Assembly (NCBI GenBank): GCA_050480245.1
Contig: JBCNEQ010000013.1
Source: Anoxybacillus sp050480245
GTDB taxonomy: Bacteria; Bacillota; Bacilli; Bacillales; Anoxybacillaceae
Length of the DNA: 64,000 bases
Strand: one strand, 5' to 3'
This document shows positions 8,286 to 17,390 of the stretch, one piece after another (the stretch's first letter is position 1; each line of letters opens with the position of its first letter). The notes beneath the pieces are model-generated. The model was given only the letters and a program-made list of their open reading frames with translations. It did not search any database and was not told where the DNA came from. The translations under genes and the position numbers were made by a program.

Positions 8286-10659
8286 AGAAGAGTTTAAACA
8301 AACGTTTTTGAAACGGTTAGAAATAATGTATGGAAAGCGTTTTTGGGAGTCGACTGTTCTGGATCAGTATAATACGTTAGGGCATATGATTCGCGAGTAC
8401 ATTAGCAAGCAGTGGATTCAAACGAACGAACGATATCGTGCTGAGCATAAAAAGCAAGTATATTATTTGTCAATTGAATTTTTGTTAGGGCGTTTGTTAG
8501 GTAGTAATTTAATAAATCTCGGCATACGGGATATCGTTGAAGAAGGATTGAAAGAGCTAGGAATTGAATTAGCTCATGTTGAAGAAGTGGAAATTGACGC
8601 GGGGTTAGGAAACGGGGGGCTTGGGAGACTAGCTGCTTGTTTTTTAGACTCTCTCGCCTCACTTGATTTGCCTGGACATGGTCAAGGGATTCGTTATAAG
8701 CACGGTTTGTTTGATCAAAAAATAGTGAATGGTTATCAAGTCGAACTCCCTGAACAATGGTTGCGCCACGGGAACGTTTGGGAAGTAAAAAAAGAAGATT
8801 TAGCGGTAGAAGTTAATTTTTGGGGAAAAGTAGAATGCTACGAACAAGATGGGCGATTAACGTTTCGACATTATGATACAGAAAAAGTTATGGCGGTTCC
8901 TTATGATATGCCTGTCATTGGATATGATATGACGACTGTAAATACATTGCGATTGTGGAGTGCCGAGCCTGCGAAGTTTCCACTTCATAAACATGTCATG
9001 CAATATAAACGAGAAACGGAAGCTATTTCTGAATTCCTATATCCTGACGATACGAACGATGAAGGGAAAATTTTAAGGTTAAAACAGCAATATTTTCTTG
9101 TTGCTGCAAGCATCGGGAGCATTGTGCGTGATTATCGTCAAAGGTACGGACATTTACAACATTTCCATCGACACGTGGCGATTCATGTCAATGATACACA
9201 TCCTGTATTAGCTATTCCCGAACTGATGCGTATTTTGTTAGATGAGGAAGGAATGGGATGGGATGAAGCATGGCACATTACGACAAATACGATTTCTTAT
9301 ACAAATCATACAACATTGTCTGAAGCTTTGGAAAAATGGCCTATTTACATTTTCCAACCGCTTTTGCCAAGAATTTATATGATTGTACAAGAAATTAACG
9401 AACGGTTTTGTCGCGACTTATGGAATCGATATCCTGGTGATTGGAAACGGATTGAGGAAATGGCCATTATTGCTCATGGACTTGTGAAAATGGCTCATTT
9501 AGCGATTGTAGGAAGCTATAGTGTGAATGGTGTAGCCAAAATTCATTCTGAAATTTTAAAGCATCGTGAAATGAAATTATTTTACGAATATTTTCCAGAA
9601 AAATTTAATAATAAAACGAATGGCGTTACACATCGTCGTTGGTTGCTTAAAGCAAACCCGGAGCTCACTTCCCTTATTACTGAGGCCATTGGTACAGAAT
9701 GGATAAAGCAACCAGAGCAGCTTATTCAACTAAAAAGATATGCAACCGATCCTGCATTCCAAGAACAATTAGAAAAAGTCAAACATCATCATAAACAACA
9801 GTTGGCAACATATATTTACGAAAAAACAGGAGTCGCTGTTGATGAATCATCCATTTTTGACGTACAAGTCAAACGACTGCATGCGTATAAAAGGCAGTTA
9901 TTAAATGTGTTGCACATTATGCATTTATATAACCGATTGAAAGAAGATGAACATTTTGATATGTATCCGCGTACGTTTATTTTTGGAGCAAAAGCCTCCC
10001 CAGGATATCATTATGCGAAACGGATCATTAAGTTAATTAATTCCGTTGCACAAAAGGTAAATAGCGATGAGCAAATTAACGGACGATTAAAGGTTATTTT
10101 CTTAGAAAATTACCGTGTTTCGTTGGCGGAAAAAATTTTCCCCGCTGCTGATGTAAGCGAGCAAATTTCGACAGCCAGTAAAGAAGCATCGGGCACAGGA
10201 AATATGAAATTTATGATGAACGGAGCGATTACAATTGGAACGCTCGACGGGGCGAACATTGAGATTTTAGAGCGTGTCGGTCATGACAATATGTTTATTT
10301 TTGGATTAACTGCAGAAGAAGTGCTACACTATTATGCAAACGGTGGATATCATTCATATGGGTATTATCACCATGATCAACGTATTCATCAAGTCGTCAA
10401 TCAGCTTGTAAATGGCTTTTTTCCAGATGTGTATGATCATTTTGAACCGATTTACGATTCGTTGCTTGCACATAATGATCAATATTTTGTTTTACGCGAC
10501 TTCGCGTCGTATGCCGATGCGCAACAGCAAGTTGGGGCAACGTATAAAAATCGTCAAAAATGGATAGAAATGAGCATCGTGAACATCGCTTGTTCAGGAT
10601 ATTTTTCAAGCGATCGAACGATTGAAGAATACGCCCAAGACATTTGGAATATTCACTGA
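8272..10659 (+). CDS. glgP: glycogen phosphorylase
   Basis: GT35 enzyme releasing glucose-1-phosphate from glycogen ends, using pyridoxal phosphate. The PLP-lysine region appears as EASGTGNMKFMMNGA near the C-terminus, and NNKTNGVTHRRW is the conserved substrate-site segment. ATG 8272 is preferred over GTG 8263 because GGGAG at 8259-8263 is well spaced from it, giving 795 aa. It is the last gene of the operon, so synthesis and breakdown genes are on one transcript. A strong hairpin terminator follows at once. Confidence 0.95.
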   Translation: MFTNKEEFKQTFLKRLEIMYGKRFWESTVLDQYNTLGHMIREYISKQWIQTNERYRAEHKKQVYYLSIEFLLGRLLGSNLINLGIRDIVEEGLKELGIELAHVEEVEIDAGLGNGGLGRLAACFLDSLASLDLPGHGQGIRYKHGLFDQKIVNGYQVELPEQWLRHGNVWEVKKEDLAVEVNFWGKVECYEQDGRLTFRHYDTEKVMAVPYDMPVIGYDMTTVNTLRLWSAEPAKFPLHKHVMQYKRETEAISEFLYPDDTNDEGKILRLKQQYFLVAASIGSIVRDYRQRYGHLQHFHRHVAIHVNDTHPVLAIPELMRILLDEEGMGWDEAWHITTNTISYTNHTTLSEALEKWPIYIFQPLLPRIYMIVQEINERFCRDLWNRYPGDWKRIEEMAIIAHGLVKMAHLAIVGSYSVNGVAKIHSEILKHREMKLFYEYFPEKFNNKTNGVTHRRWLLKANPELTSLITEAIGTEWIKQPEQLIQLKRYATDPAFQEQLEKVKHHHKQQLATYIYEKTGVAVDESSIFDVQVKRLHAYKRQLLNVLHIMHLYNRLKEDEHFDMYPRTFIFGAKASPGYHYAKRIIKLINSVAQKVNSDEQINGRLKVIFLENYRVSLAEKIFPAADVSEQISTASKEASGTGNMKFMMNGAITIGTLDGANIEILERVGHDNMFIFGLTAEEVLHYYANGGYHSYGYYHHDQRIHQVVNQLVNGFFPDVYDHFEPIYDSLLAHNDQYFVLRDFASYADAQQQVGATYKNRQKWIEMSIVNIACSGYFSSDRTIEEYAQDIWNIH

Positions 10660-10662
10660 CGG

Positions 10663-10698
10663 AAAAGTCCTGTAAGCATATGCTCACAGGACTTTTTT
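10663..10698 (+). terminator. terminator of glgBCDAP
   Basis: Hairpin AAAGTCCTGT...ACAGGACTTTTTT directly after the glgP stop. It also touches the stop of the convergent yteA-like gene, so it may act in both directions. Confidence 0.85.
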
Positions 10699-11428
10699 AG
10701 GAAGTATAAGGATCTTTTTCGTATGCAGGAAGGTCGCCAAGAGGAGACATAAGTTGTTCGTCGTCAAGCATTTGTTCATATTGTTCATGGACGATATTTG
10801 GATAAACCGTGATGCCGGTCCCATAAAGGTCTGTTGCAGCAAATGTTTCAAACGGTTCGACGTAACCGATTTGTTCTTCTGCATCGATATACATTCGATC
10901 GTAATGCACAGTATCCTCTTGTAGATCCGAAGGTGTTTCTGATGTACCGAAACGTGCAACTTTTTGCCAGCTATCTTCGGCATCAAAAGTTTCTGCATCG
11001 TCATGAACGACAAATTCGCCAAATGGAGGAAACAAAACACTTTCTTCTATTGGACGATGTTGTGAAACGACTTGATCGGTACTATGCTCCTTACAAAACG
11101 TTGTTGTTGGGATGGCCTCAAGACGTTCCCATGGGATCGATTTTCCGCATACTTGGCAAACCCCGTACGTTCCATTTTCCATCGCTTGTAGCGCGCGATC
11201 AATATCGTGAAGCTCACGTTCGGTATGCTCGTTTAATGCGATATCCTTTTCACGTTCATATAGTTCTGTTCCGCTATCAGCAGGATGGTTATCATAGTTT
11301 GAAAGCTCCCCAACTGAGTCATGAGCAGATGTTCGGGTAAGACCAAAATGATCGTTTTGTTTCAATCGTTGCTCAATTTGTTGTTTTTCTTGTAATAAAC
11401 GTTCGCGTAAAGCAGATAAATGTTGCAA
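10697..11428 (-). CDS. yteA: DksA/TraR-type zinc finger protein, YteA family
   Basis: Bacillus-specific relative of DksA (243 aa). The N-terminal half is helical and charged (about residues 1-85). It is followed by a zinc-finger-like segment with CQVC at about 93-96 and FCKEH further on, so only three of the usual four cysteines are evident. The C-terminal half is acidic, with no recognised domain. DksA proteins enter the secondary channel of RNA polymerase; whether YteA does so is inference. Starts at TTG 11428 behind AGGAGGGG. Convergent with glgP, tandem with menA. Confidence 0.8.
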   Translation of the reverse strand: MQHLSALRERLLQEKQQIEQRLKQNDHFGLTRTSAHDSVGELSNYDNHPADSGTELYEREKDIALNEHTERELHDIDRALQAMENGTYGVCQVCGKSIPWERLEAIPTTTFCKEHSTDQVVSQHRPIEESVLFPPFGEFVVHDDAETFDAEDSWQKVARFGTSETPSDLQEDTVHYDRMYIDAEEQIGYVEPFETFAATDLYGTGITVYPNIVHEQYEQMLDDEQLMSPLGDLPAYEKDPYTS

Positions 11429-11473
11429 TATGACCCCTCCTTTATGATCGACTATGCATAGTATTCACCAAAA

Positions 11474-11509
11474 AGAAAAAACCATAGCTTTTGGGCTACG
11501 GTTTTTTCT
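11474..11509 (-). terminator. terminator of menA
   Basis: On the minus strand GAAAAAACC...TAGC pairs with GCTA...GGTTTTTTC and ends in a T-run, just after the menA stop. Confidence 0.75.
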
Positions 11510-11515
11510 GTGGAA

Positions 11516-12451
11516 CTATTGTAACCAATAATGAATGAAAAGGCCGATGACGAGTAAAAATCCAAATTGTGTATTTGTTTGTGCTGTCGCTTTCATTGCT
11601 GGCATCATGTCGATCGGCTTTGTTTTTCCGATAAATCCTTTCGTTGCTTGCCATGCTTTTGGAATGCTGAAAAATACAAGCAACGTCCATGGTGAAATTG
11701 TGTTTGTAAAAGTGAGCAATACAATCCATAAAAATGATGTAATAAACATGCCGGCTAATAACCGAATGGCACGTTTTCTTCCAAGTAAAATGGCTAACGT
11801 TTTTCGACCGCTTTTTTGATCGTTATCTAAATCGCGGATGTTATTGGCTAATAAAATCGCTGCAACTAAAATAGAGATGGGAACAGAGACAAGAATAGGC
11901 GTTGTTGTCACCGTACCTGTTTGGATAAAAAATGAAATTAAAATAATAGTTAGCCCCATGAAAAAGCCTGCTGCTAATTCGCCGAACGGGGTGTAAGCGA
12001 TTGGAACAGGTCCGCCCGTATAAAAATATCCAGCGGCCATGCAAATCGTTCCGATTACAGCTAGCCACCAGCTACTATTGACACAAATATAAACTCCAAG
12101 TAGCGTAGCAACAGCAAAAAAAGACCAAGCGAGCAACAAGACAGTTGTTGGAGAAATGCCATCGCGCACGATTGCTCCACCGATACCGACGGACTCTGGT
12201 GTATCGAGACCACGTTTATAATCGTAATATTCATTAAACATATTTGTTGCCGCTTGAATAAACAATGAGGCAATAAGCATGGCCAAAAATAAAGAGAAGC
12301 GAATTGGTGCTTCGTCTACTGCAAGCACAGTACCAATGGAAACGGGAACGAACGCTGCAGTTAGCGTATGTGGTCGCAATAAACGCCACCAAACGCGCCA
12401 GTCTTGTTTATAATGAACAGCTTGAGTATTTGAACGTACTGGTGTTGGCAT
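11516..12451 (-). CDS. menA: 1,4-dihydroxy-2-naphthoate polyprenyltransferase
   Basis: Integral membrane UbiA-family enzyme attaching the polyprenyl tail to DHNA, giving demethylmenaquinone. Both Asp-rich motifs are visible: NMFNEYYDYKRGLD (N-x-x-x-D type) at about residue 72 and NNIRDLDNDQKSGRKT (D-x-x-x-D-x-x-x-G) at about residue 200. About eight or nine hydrophobic helices; 311 aa, normal. The ATG follows AAGGAGAAGG. It stands divergently beside menFDHBE, placing the prenylation step next to the ring-forming genes with a shared 158-bp promoter region. Confidence 0.93.
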   Translation of the reverse strand: MPTPVRSNTQAVHYKQDWRVWWRLLRPHTLTAAFVPVSIGTVLAVDEAPIRFSLFLAMLIASLFIQAATNMFNEYYDYKRGLDTPESVGIGGAIVRDGISPTTVLLLAWSFFAVATLLGVYICVNSSWWLAVIGTICMAAGYFYTGGPVPIAYTPFGELAAGFFMGLTIILISFFIQTGTVTTTPILVSVPISILVAAILLANNIRDLDNDQKSGRKTLAILLGRKRAIRLLAGMFITSFLWIVLLTFTNTISPWTLLVFFSIPKAWQATKGFIGKTKPIDMMPAMKATAQTNTQFGFLLVIGLFIHYWLQ

Positions 12452-12609
12452 ACCATCCTTCTCCTTTAAGTAAAATGTCGTTCACAATAAGTTTAGGGAA
12501 GTGGGGAAAATGTGTCAATGTCTTGACAATATAAATTTGTTTCCTATCTCTAAAGAACAATATTATAATGAGAAAGGGATAAAAAGTTTAAGTATAGGCG
12601 TGATACAAG

Positions 12610-13965
12610 GTGGTTACTTTATATCAAAACAAAGTTATTGACCAATTGCGTAATGCATTTACGAAAAAAAAGCATATGGTTGGCGTCACCGTTAAAATGG
12701 AACAAATCGATCCGCTCGCTTTTTTCGCTGCTGGTGAAACGTTATTTTGTGGGCAACGCTTTTATTGGTCAGACTATTCGCATGAACGAACGTTTGTTGG
12801 ACTAGGTCATGCGCATGTTATAAAAAGCGAAGAAAAGACGAAAGAACGGTTTCGTGAAGTGGAAAGTGCATGGCGACAAATGGTAGAAGATGCTTTTATT
12901 GAAGGAAAAGGTCCGCTTGTGTTTGGGGGATTTGCTTTTGACCCGCTAAAACGGTCGGCTGAACATTGGAACGACTTTCCTTCTGCTCAGTTTGTTGTGC
13001 CTACATTTTTGTTAACAAAGCAGCGAGATGAAACGTGGTTAACAGTCAATGTTGTTCATGAATCGCTCGATCAGCTCGAAGAAATGATCGATTCGCTATT
13101 TACAATACATGATGATATTGAATGGCATCGTGCTTACGTTGTCGAAAAAGAGGAAGTCGCACGTGATCGTTGGATGCATGCTGTTCATCATGCAACCGAT
13201 CTCATTCAGAGTGGAATGATTGAAAAAGTGGTGTTAGCGCGCGAGCTATTTCTTTCTTTTTCTGAGCGAATTGATCGTTCTCATGTGTTACGCTCATTGC
13301 ATGAACAACAGCCGAGGAGCTACATTTTTGCGTTTGAAAGTGGATCTGCTTGCTTCATTGGTGCTTCTCCGGAACAACTTGTTAAAAAGGACGGAAAAAT
13401 ATGTGAAACAGCTTGTTTGGCAGGATCCATTCGTCGTGGGCATACGATAAAAGAAGATGAAGAGCTCGGACAAAGGTTGCTAGCAGATGACAAAAATCGT
13501 CGCGAGCATGCATTCGTGGTCGACATGATTGAACAGGCGATGAATGAAGTGTGTACGGAGGTTGTTGTTCCGAGTGAACCAACCCTTTTAAAAATGAGAC
13601 ATATTCAACATTTGTATACACCTGTGCATGGGCGAGTGAAGGAAGGAATTTCTATTTTTTCGCTTGTTGAGCGTCTTCATCCAACTCCTGCGCTTGGAGG
13701 ATTTCCGAAAGAAAAAGCGGTACAAACGATTCGGGAGATCGAGCCGCTTGATCGTGGATGGTATGCGGCTCCGATTGGTTGGGTTGACGCGGATGGAAAT
13801 GGGGAATTTGCGGTAGCGATTCGTTCGGCATTGCTTGATACAAATGAAGCTCATTTGTTTGCTGGATGTGGCATTGTTGCTCACTCTGATCCGCGTAGTG
13901 AATATGAAGAAACAAATGTAAAATTTAAAGCGATGTTATTAGCGCTAGAGGGGGAACAAAGATGA
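12610..13965 (+). CDS. menF: isochorismate synthase
   Basis: Converts chorismate to isochorismate, the first step to menaquinone. A chorismate-binding domain fills the C-terminal two thirds. KVVLAREL contains the family's catalytic Lys, and ETACLAGSIRRG, ASPEQL and the C-terminal GCGIVAHSDPRSEYEET segment are typical. Length 451 aa. GTG 12610 is chosen because stops lie just upstream and the N-terminus then matches Bacillus MenF; its ribosome site is weak (AGGCG). A TATAAT-like -10 lies about 45 bp upstream. Confidence 0.93.
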   Translation: MVTLYQNKVIDQLRNAFTKKKHMVGVTVKMEQIDPLAFFAAGETLFCGQRFYWSDYSHERTFVGLGHAHVIKSEEKTKERFREVESAWRQMVEDAFIEGKGPLVFGGFAFDPLKRSAEHWNDFPSAQFVVPTFLLTKQRDETWLTVNVVHESLDQLEEMIDSLFTIHDDIEWHRAYVVEKEEVARDRWMHAVHHATDLIQSGMIEKVVLARELFLSFSERIDRSHVLRSLHEQQPRSYIFAFESGSACFIGASPEQLVKKDGKICETACLAGSIRRGHTIKEDEELGQRLLADDKNRREHAFVVDMIEQAMNEVCTEVVVPSEPTLLKMRHIQHLYTPVHGRVKEGISIFSLVERLHPTPALGGFPKEKAVQTIREIEPLDRGWYAAPIGWVDADGNGEFAVAIRSALLDTNEAHLFAGCGIVAHSDPRSEYEETNVKFKAMLLALEGEQR

Positions 13966-15701
13966 ATGAAATGACCGCATATGTTGCAGCATTTGTTGAG
14001 CAATTAGCTCATATGGGCGTCCGACAAGTTGTAATTAGCCCAGGTTCTCGTTCCACCCCTCTTGCGATGGTTATGGCTGAACATCCAACGTTAAATATTC
14101 ATGTTCATATTGACGAACGTTCTGCTGCTTTTTTTGCGTTAGGCATCGCTAAAGCTTCTGGGAATCCAGTTGCTCTCGTTTGTACGTCAGGCACTGCTGT
14201 GGCAAATTATTATCCAGCAATCATTGAAGCTTATTATGCACGTGTTCCGCTCGTTGTGATCACGGCCGATCGCCCCCATGAACTGCGTGATGTCGGAGCG
14301 CCGCAAGCGATCGATCAACTGCATGTGTACGGTTCATATGTAAAATGGTTCGTAGATATGGCTCTCCCAGAAGGAAACGAGCAAATGATTCGTTATGCAG
14401 AAATGGTCGCAGCCCGTGCTGTATCCGTTGCATCGTCTGTTCCGAAAGGACCGGTGCATATTAACGTTCCGTTGCGTGAACCGCTCGTTCCAACGATCAA
14501 TGAGCCGCTGTTTTCGCCATCTTCTTCAGCTCGCATCGTATATAAAGGAAACAAGCATCTTTGTGAAGAAATGATCGATGAGTTGTATGCGGAGTTGAGC
14601 GGTGTCGAAAAAGGGGTTATTATATGTGGAGATTTGCATATCGAAGGATTTTCTGACGCGGTTGTAAAGTTAGCAGAAGCGTTGCAATATCCTATTTTAG
14701 CTGATCCTCTTTCTTCGTTGCGAACAGGTACACATGAAAAACGGTGGATCATTGAATCATACGATGCGATGTTGAAATGTGAAACGTTTGCAAATCATTT
14801 TGTTCCAGATGTCGTCATTCGTTTTGGTGCGATGCCTGTATCTAAATCGCTCTATCTTTGGTTGCAGCATCATAAACAAGTGAAACAAATCGTTGTCGAT
14901 GAAGCGGGGCAATGGCGCGATCCGACATTATTGCTTCATGCGCTCGTTGAGGCGAACGAGGTGCAATTTTGTCATGAGTTAGCTAAACGTGCTTCTACTG
15001 CTACTCGTTCGTCACAATGGGTAAGCCAATGGCAGCAAATGAATGCGCATGCGAAACAAATATTGCTACAAGCGAAAGATGAAAAAGAGATGTTTGAAGG
15101 GAAAATATTTATTGAACTTGCTCAGCTATTACCTGACGATGCGACCCTTTTCGTTGGAAATAGCATGCCCATTCGCGATGCCGACACGTTTTTTATGTCC
15201 TCACACAAACGCATTCGTTTATTAGCGAATCGTGGAGCAAACGGAATTGACGGAGTTGTATCAAGCGCTCTTGGGGCAAGTTACGTTGCTCAACCACTTG
15301 TGTTAGTTATCGGCGACTTGTCATTTTATCACGATTTAAATGGTTTACTTGCTGCAAAATTGCAACAGCTACATGCGACAATTATCGTCTTAAATAATAA
15401 TGGCGGAGGCATTTTCTCCTTTTTGCCACAAGCAAATGAACCAAAACATTTTGAACGGCTATTTGGTACACCGACCGATTTATCGTTTCAGCATGTCGTA
15501 AATATGTATGATGGACATTATGAAAAAGTAGAAACGTGGGAGCAATTTCGTTGTGCGGTGATGGACGCTCTAGCTCGGCCAACACTAAATGTTATTGAAG
15601 TTCCTTCATCACGTGAGTATAATGTCAAAATTCATCGGAAATTGTGGAAAGATGTTTCCCAGGAAATGTCCAACTTGTTGAATAAAGGGGAATGGGCATG
15701 A
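13962..15701 (+). CDS. menD: 2-succinyl-5-enolpyruvyl-6-hydroxy-3-cyclohexene-1-carboxylate synthase
   Basis: ThDP-dependent enzyme joining isochorismate and 2-oxoglutarate to SEPHCHC. The N-terminal domain carries SPGSRSTPLA and the activating Glu in DERSAAFFALGIAKASG. The C-terminal ThDP site shows GDLSFYHDLNG followed by NNNGGG. Length 579 aa is normal. The ATG overlaps the menF stop as ATGA. Confidence 0.95.
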   Translation: MNEMTAYVAAFVEQLAHMGVRQVVISPGSRSTPLAMVMAEHPTLNIHVHIDERSAAFFALGIAKASGNPVALVCTSGTAVANYYPAIIEAYYARVPLVVITADRPHELRDVGAPQAIDQLHVYGSYVKWFVDMALPEGNEQMIRYAEMVAARAVSVASSVPKGPVHINVPLREPLVPTINEPLFSPSSSARIVYKGNKHLCEEMIDELYAELSGVEKGVIICGDLHIEGFSDAVVKLAEALQYPILADPLSSLRTGTHEKRWIIESYDAMLKCETFANHFVPDVVIRFGAMPVSKSLYLWLQHHKQVKQIVVDEAGQWRDPTLLLHALVEANEVQFCHELAKRASTATRSSQWVSQWQQMNAHAKQILLQAKDEKEMFEGKIFIELAQLLPDDATLFVGNSMPIRDADTFFMSSHKRIRLLANRGANGIDGVVSSALGASYVAQPLVLVIGDLSFYHDLNGLLAAKLQQLHATIIVLNNNGGGIFSFLPQANEPKHFERLFGTPTDLSFQHVVNMYDGHYEKVETWEQFRCAVMDALARPTLNVIEVPSSREYNVKIHRKLWKDVSQEMSNLLNKGEWA

Positions 15702-16525
15702 AGTTTGTCATTTATGGGCAAACGTACTATGTAGAAATGTACGGAAGTGGACAACCGCTGTTGTTACTACACGGATTTACAGGCAGCTGTCAAACGTGGC
15801 ATCCGTTTATTTCAACTTGGGGCCAACATATGCAATGCATCGCCATCGACATTCTTGGCCACGGACGAACGGATGCTCCAGCTGCTATACAGCGCTACGA
15901 TATTGAAACAGTGGCGAAAGATATTGCGATGTTGTTTGATCGATTAGGAATAAAAAAAGCTCATGTGCTTGGATATTCAATGGGGGGGCGGCTTGCGTTA
16001 ACGTTTGCGATTCGTTATCCGCAGTACGTTCAAACATTAATATTAGAAAGTAGTTCCCCGGGACTAAAAACGGAAGAAGAGCGAATAAAGCGGTGTGAAG
16101 AAGATGAACGATTAGCGCAGTTTATTGAACAACATGGGGTTGCATCGTTTGTTGATCAATGGGAGAAAATTCCGTTGTTTTCTTCGCTTCAACAATTGCC
16201 AAAGGATGTGCAAAAGCAGTTACGAGAAGAGCGGTTACAGCATACGGTTGTCGGATTAGCCAATAGTTTGCGCGGCATGGGGACAGGAGCGCAACCTTCT
16301 TGGTGGGGAGCGTTGCATCAATTGACGATGCCGACATTGTTGATTTGTGGAGAAGATGATGAAAAGTTTTGTCGAATCGCGTCAGAAATGGTACAATTAT
16401 TACCAAACGGAACGCTTGTCACCGTTCCGAATGCTGGACATGTTGTGCATGTAGAGCAACGTGAACGGTTTCGTTCGCTTGTTCAACAATTTGTGTTAAG
16501 AGGAGGTTCATTGCATGTCGATTGA
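15698..16525 (+). CDS. menH: 2-succinyl-6-hydroxy-2,4-cyclohexadiene-1-carboxylate synthase
   Basis: Alpha/beta hydrolase-fold lyase releasing pyruvate from SEPHCHC to give SHCHC. Nucleophile elbow GYSMGG (Ser), oxyanion-side HGFTGS and catalytic His in NAGHVVHVE are visible. ATG 15698 (275 aa) is preferred over ATG 15692 because AAAGGGG ends at 15690; it overlaps the menD stop as ATGA. Overlaps menB by 11 nt. Confidence 0.92.
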   Translation: MKFVIYGQTYYVEMYGSGQPLLLLHGFTGSCQTWHPFISTWGQHMQCIAIDILGHGRTDAPAAIQRYDIETVAKDIAMLFDRLGIKKAHVLGYSMGGRLALTFAIRYPQYVQTLILESSSPGLKTEEERIKRCEEDERLAQFIEQHGVASFVDQWEKIPLFSSLQQLPKDVQKQLREERLQHTVVGLANSLRGMGTGAQPSWWGALHQLTMPTLLICGEDDEKFCRIASEMVQLLPNGTLVTVPNAGHVVHVEQRERFRSLVQQFVLRGGSLHVD

Positions 16526-17333
16526 ATGGGTAAAAGAAAGAGAATATGAAGATATTTTGTATGAAACGTACAATGGTATTGCGAAAATAACAATTAATCG
16601 TCCCGAAGTACATAACGCGTTCCGTCCAAAAACGGTTATGGAGTTAATTGATGCGTTTGCGTATGCTCGCGATGATGCGAATATTGGTGTCATTATTTTA
16701 ACAGGAGCAGGTGGTAAAGCATTTTGCTCTGGCGGCGACCAAAAAGTGCGTGGACATGGTGGATATGTTGGTGATGATCAAATCCCGCGCTTAAATGTGT
16801 TAGACTTGCAACGATTAATTCGCATCATTCCAAAACCAGTTATTGCGATGGTTGCGGGTTATGCGATTGGTGGCGGCCATGTGTTGCATGTCGTATGTGA
16901 TTTAACGATTGCAGCAGACAACGCGATTTTTGGACAAACAGGACCGAAAGTGGGCAGCTTTGATGGTGGGTACGGTGCTGGTTATTTAGCGCGTATTGTC
17001 GGCCATAAAAAAGCGCGTGAAATTTGGTATTTATGTCGTCAATATAATGCACAAGAAGCGTTAGAAATGGGATTAGTCAATAAAGTTGTTCCACTTGAAC
17101 AGTTAGAGGAAGAAACGGTGAAATGGGCGGAAGAAATTTTAGAAAAAAGCCCGACAGCCATTCGTTTCTTGAAAGCTGCGTTTAATGCAGATACAGATGG
17201 ACTAGCAGGCATTCAACAATTGGCAGGAGATGCAACGCTACTTTACTATACAACAGACGAAGCAAAAGAAGGACGCGATGCATTTAAAGAAAAACGGAAA
17301 CCGAACTTCAAGCAGTTTCCGCGTTTTCCGTAA
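16515..17333 (+). CDS. menB: 1,4-dihydroxy-2-naphthoyl-CoA synthase
   Basis: Crotonase-fold enzyme closing the second ring from succinylbenzoyl-CoA. Oxyanion-hole and active-site loops SGGDQKVRGHGGY and GPKVGSFDGGYGAGYLAR are clear, as is the C-terminal tail typical of MenB. Length 272 aa. AGAGGAGG precedes the ATG. An intercistronic terminator-like hairpin follows immediately, before menE. Confidence 0.95.
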   Translation: MSIEWVKEREYEDILYETYNGIAKITINRPEVHNAFRPKTVMELIDAFAYARDDANIGVIILTGAGGKAFCSGGDQKVRGHGGYVGDDQIPRLNVLDLQRLIRIIPKPVIAMVAGYAIGGGHVLHVVCDLTIAADNAIFGQTGPKVGSFDGGYGAGYLARIVGHKKAREIWYLCRQYNAQEALEMGLVNKVVPLEQLEEETVKWAEEILEKSPTAIRFLKAAFNADTDGLAGIQQLAGDATLLYYTTDEAKEGRDAFKEKRKPNFKQFPRFP

Positions 17334-17340
17334 AAATGAC

Positions 17341-17375
17341 AACAGCTTGATGTGTGCACATCAAGCTGTTTTTTT
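17341..17375 (+). terminator. intercistronic terminator/attenuator between menB and menE
   Basis: AACAGCTTGATGTG / CACATCAAGCTGTT, a perfect 14-bp stem with a minimal loop, then a T-run. The ribosome site of menE starts right after. It should make menE expression lower than that of menFDHB unless menE has its own promoter. Confidence 0.85.
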
Positions 17376-17390
17376 GAAGGTGGTGTGAAG